Of a stretch of 64,000 nucleotides of DNA, positions 62,046-64,000 are shown piece after piece (the stretch's first letter is position 1; every line of letters starts with the position of its first letter). A model generated the notes under the pieces. It was not told the origin of the DNA, made no database searches, and worked only from the letters and a program-made list of their open reading frames with translations. Made by a program: the position numbers and the translations under genes. The stretch is from Aquila chrysaetos chrysaetos (taxonomy: Eukaryota > Chordata > Aves > Accipitriformes > Accipitridae). Where the stretch lies: assembly GCF_900496995.4 (NCBI RefSeq), contig NC_044012.1, forward strand, positions 1,860,001 through 1,924,000, written 5' to 3'.

Positions 62046-64000
62046 GTGGGTCCGGGGCGGTGGGAGGCCTGGGGCTCCCCGGGCTGCAGCGGGGTCAGCT
62101 TCCTGCTCATGGGTGGGTGAGTTTGTCCCTCTGTGGGCTCAAACAAAGAGCCCAGGGCTGGAAGAGTGCGGGTTTGCCTTTGCTTGGGTGAGGCAGGGTT
62201 TCCTGCTGCTCTCTCTGTGCAGCCTGTGAGCTCTGCTGGTGGGGCAGGTCATGCCTCCTCTTCCTCTTCCCTGCCAGCAGGCTGTGATGTTTGTGCCTGT
62301 TTTGTGGTTTTTTTTTTTCACCCAAGGGAAGCTGCTTCCAGGTTCCCTCTGCAGCCCCCCTGAGCTGGGAGGTGGCTCAGTATGAACTGGAGACCTTTCA
62401 GTAGCCCTCACTCCTGCAGTTCTGGGGTCTTGCTGCAAGCCTGCCTGCAGCACCAAGAGCAAACCGCTTTGGTGGCACCTGTTCAGCCTTCTGCTGGAAG
62501 TAACCTTAAAGCTTTTGCCTGGCTGGCGTTCTGCTTTAGGTTCTATATTAAATGGCTGTTTGTTTGTTAAATGGCTTTTTGCCCCTGTTCCCGCCTAGTC
62601 CTCTCTTCCTGGACACTTCAGGGATCTGGTGGCAGGACCCGCCGTCCCTGGCAGCAGTGGAGGCGTCCTGGGATGTGGCAGAGATGGCAGCTCTGCGGAA
62701 GGCTGCAGATGGTGACTCGGACCTGAGCCACCTGGAGGGGGACAGTGCAGAGGAGCTGGCTGTGCCGGACCCAGTGAGTGCCTGGCTGAGTGTGGAATCA
62801 ATTTTCCCTGTTTCTCTAAGGAAATGGGAAACTTTCTACACCTTTCTTCAAGCGCTTCCAAAAATAAAGAATAAGAATAATCTTGGGCCCCTGATGTTAA
62901 AAGCCCTGAGCTGAGAAGCTGGAAATGGAATTGTTACTCTCCTGCTGCTTAGCTTTCGCTGCTGAGATGTCTGCCTGGCTAAGCGAGAGTAAATGGCTCC
63001 TGTTCGTCACCAGCTTAAATCCCCGGTTCCCTCCGGCAGCTCTGGTGCTGCTGGTACACCTCTGCTGCAGCACACACTGCTTTGCAAGCAAGCATGGGAA
63101 AGGAAATATTTACCTGTTTTTTCTCCCCAGTGAAGCTGGGAGCTGAACTCTCCGTTTGTGGGACAGGCTGTTGTTCCCAGCACCCAGCCCACCCTTGTCC
63201 CCAGTCTGGAAGGGCACTGCTGGTGGAGGTGCATGCTGTGCAGCACTGCAATGTCCCAGCCCGGGGTGGGGAGCACGGTGCGGGTGTCCCTGCTCTGTGT
63301 GCTGCTCATGCAAGTCTTGGTTTGGGTTTCAGGAGCTGGAGGCCATCAAAGCCAGAGTGCGGGAGATGGAGAAGGAGGACGAGAGGCTGAAGGAGTTGCA
63401 GCTGGAAGCTGAGAGCCGCCTCATCATGAGCTCAGAGGCAGGTACGGGCTGTCCCTGGGTGCTGCTGTCCCCCCAGGGACACCTCTGGGGTACAGGGTGG
63501 CAACTGGAGCCAGAGCATGTGGCTCTGCCTCTCCTGGCAGCCTGGGACTGCACACGTAAGGTGGGTGAGGGACGGGGTCCCAGGCGTGGTGTGATGCTAA
63601 TGCAGGTTATATCCACTCTTACCTCCTACCTTTGCAGGCCAAGATGCAGTAAATTAATTTAATTAAATTTAATTCAGTTAAGTAACTGAGTTTAGCACCA
63701 ACAGCCCCAGTAGAGCAGTCACCCTGTGGGTCTCTTTTGTGAAGAGAGAGGGGGCAAGGGGGGGATGGAGGAGGAGGAGGCAGCAGTGTGGGGATTTGGG
63801 TATGCCCAGACATGAACAGGGACCCAAGGAGCTTTGCAGTGTGTCAGCTCGGTGGTGGCCATGCTGGGAGCAGACCTTGCACAGACAGACGTCCCTCTGG
63901 TCGAGGGCTCCTGCGACTCCGTCCAGCACAACCCCTTGTCTCTGCAGGTCTCTTCCCAAAGATGACTCAGGAGAAGATGGAGGTCGACCAGCGATCCATC
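62026..64000 (+). CDS. PABPN1L: PABPN1L (embryonic nuclear poly(A)-binding protein 2), 5' part, truncated by window end
   Basis: An RNA-binding protein that coats poly(A) tails in oocytes and early embryos, related to PABPN1. Exons: 62026-62045, 62599-62773, 63333-63441 and 63948 to the window end; all junctions are GT-AG and in phase, giving 119 visible residues. An acidic N-terminal region (LEGDSAEELAVPDP) is followed by a coiled coil (ELEAIKARVREMEKEDERLK, LQLEAESRL) and then KMTQEKMEVDQRSI, which leads directly into the RRM in this family. The RRM itself lies beyond the window. There is no polyalanine tract, unlike PABPN1. The start at 62026 has A at -3; an in-frame ATG at 61921 exists but lies within the promoter motifs. 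Confidence 0.9.
62046..62598 (+). other. PABPN1L intron 1
   Basis: Moderate GC content, clearly lower than the CBFA2T3 cluster. A T run lies at 62310-62318. No other feature. Acceptor CGCCTAG ends 62598. Confidence 0.7.
62599..62773 (+). CDS. PABPN1L: PABPN1L exon 2: acidic N-terminal region
   Basis: T completes Ser, then 58 codons with PLFLDTSGIWWQDPPSLAAV and an Asp/Glu-rich stretch, up to CCA before the perfect donor GTGAGT (62774). Confidence 0.85.
62774..63332 (+). other. PABPN1L intron 2
   Basis: Intron of ordinary composition, with an AT-richer part at 62810-62900. No exon or repeat seen. Acceptor GGGTTTCAG ends 63332. Confidence 0.7.
63333..63441 (+). CDS. PABPN1L: PABPN1L exon 3: coiled coil
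   Basis: Thirty-six codons plus one base: ELEAIKARVREMEKEDERLK onward to MSSEA. This ELEAIKARVREME motif is diagnostic of the PABPN1/PABPN1L family. Donor GTACGG at 63442. Confidence 0.95.
63442..63947 (+). other. PABPN1L intron 3
   Basis: Contains an AT-rich spot (63650-63680: AATTAATTTAATTAAATTT) and a GAGG-rich stretch at 63760-63785. No exon seen. Acceptor TCTCTGCAG ends 63947. Confidence 0.7.
63948..64000 (+). CDS. PABPN1L: PABPN1L exon 4, start only
   Basis: GT completes Gly, then LFPKMTQEKMEVDQRSI to the window edge. In family members the RRM beta-1 strand (YVGNVDY-type) follows immediately. Confidence 0.9.

Noticed and set aside
1-64000. A novel multi-gene system such as a defence island, biosynthetic cluster or provirus
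   Set aside because: Apart from the two vertebrate genes and repeats, no coherent set of coding genes, integrase, polymerase or LTR pair was seen on either strand.

Overview
The window looks like GC-rich vertebrate nuclear DNA, most likely from a bird. It has spliced genes with GT-AG introns, CpG islands, very few recognisable transposons, many short GC-rich minisatellites and a strikingly compact gene layout. No bacterial, phage or viral gene organisation is visible. The species cannot be told from the sequence.

Two protein-coding genes can be read with confidence, both on the + strand. CBFA2T3 (MTG16/ETO2) is a transcriptional co-repressor of the ETO/MTG family. Its coding exons lie between 49972 and 57741, its most likely CpG-island first exon ends at 38866, and its 3' UTR runs to a poly(A) signal at 61411. 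PABPN1L, the embryonic/oocyte nuclear poly(A)-binding protein, starts about 590 bp further on at 62026 and runs off the window end just before its RRM domain. This order matches the mammalian 16q24.3 neighbourhood. On that basis the CpG island with a CRE cluster at 0.4-0.9 kb, which has a minus-strand splice donor at 540, may be the promoter and non-coding first exon of the divergent neighbour ACSF3.

From 1 to 38 kb there is no convincing coding gene. GC-rich sequence alternates with short AT-rich islands dense in homeodomain, POU and GATA-like words. These look like developmental enhancers or conserved non-coding elements, but conservation cannot be tested here. At least a dozen tandem repeats lie among them: a 15/18-bp repeat at 1.8 kb, a 45-bp repeat at 16.2 kb open in all six frames, a 48-bp repeat at 18.5 kb, a roughly 27-bp repeat with 81-bp higher order at 22.7 kb, a hexamer at 25.7 kb, an 11-bp repeat at 36.8 kb and others. 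Possible alternative CBFA2T3 first exons occur at 26.7-27.0 kb (TATA box plus donor) and 29.7 kb (ATG plus donor, phase-compatible).

From 38 to 61 kb is CBFA2T3 itself: CpG island with CGG repeats, an 11-kb first intron, an alternative 78-nt cassette exon, the NHR1-NHR4 coding exons in a tight cluster, and a 3.7-kb 3' UTR with several candidate poly(A) signals. One coding exon carries a one-base frame break in a poly-C tract, most simply a homopolymer-length error. From 61.4 to 64 kb are the PABPN1L promoter and first four exons.
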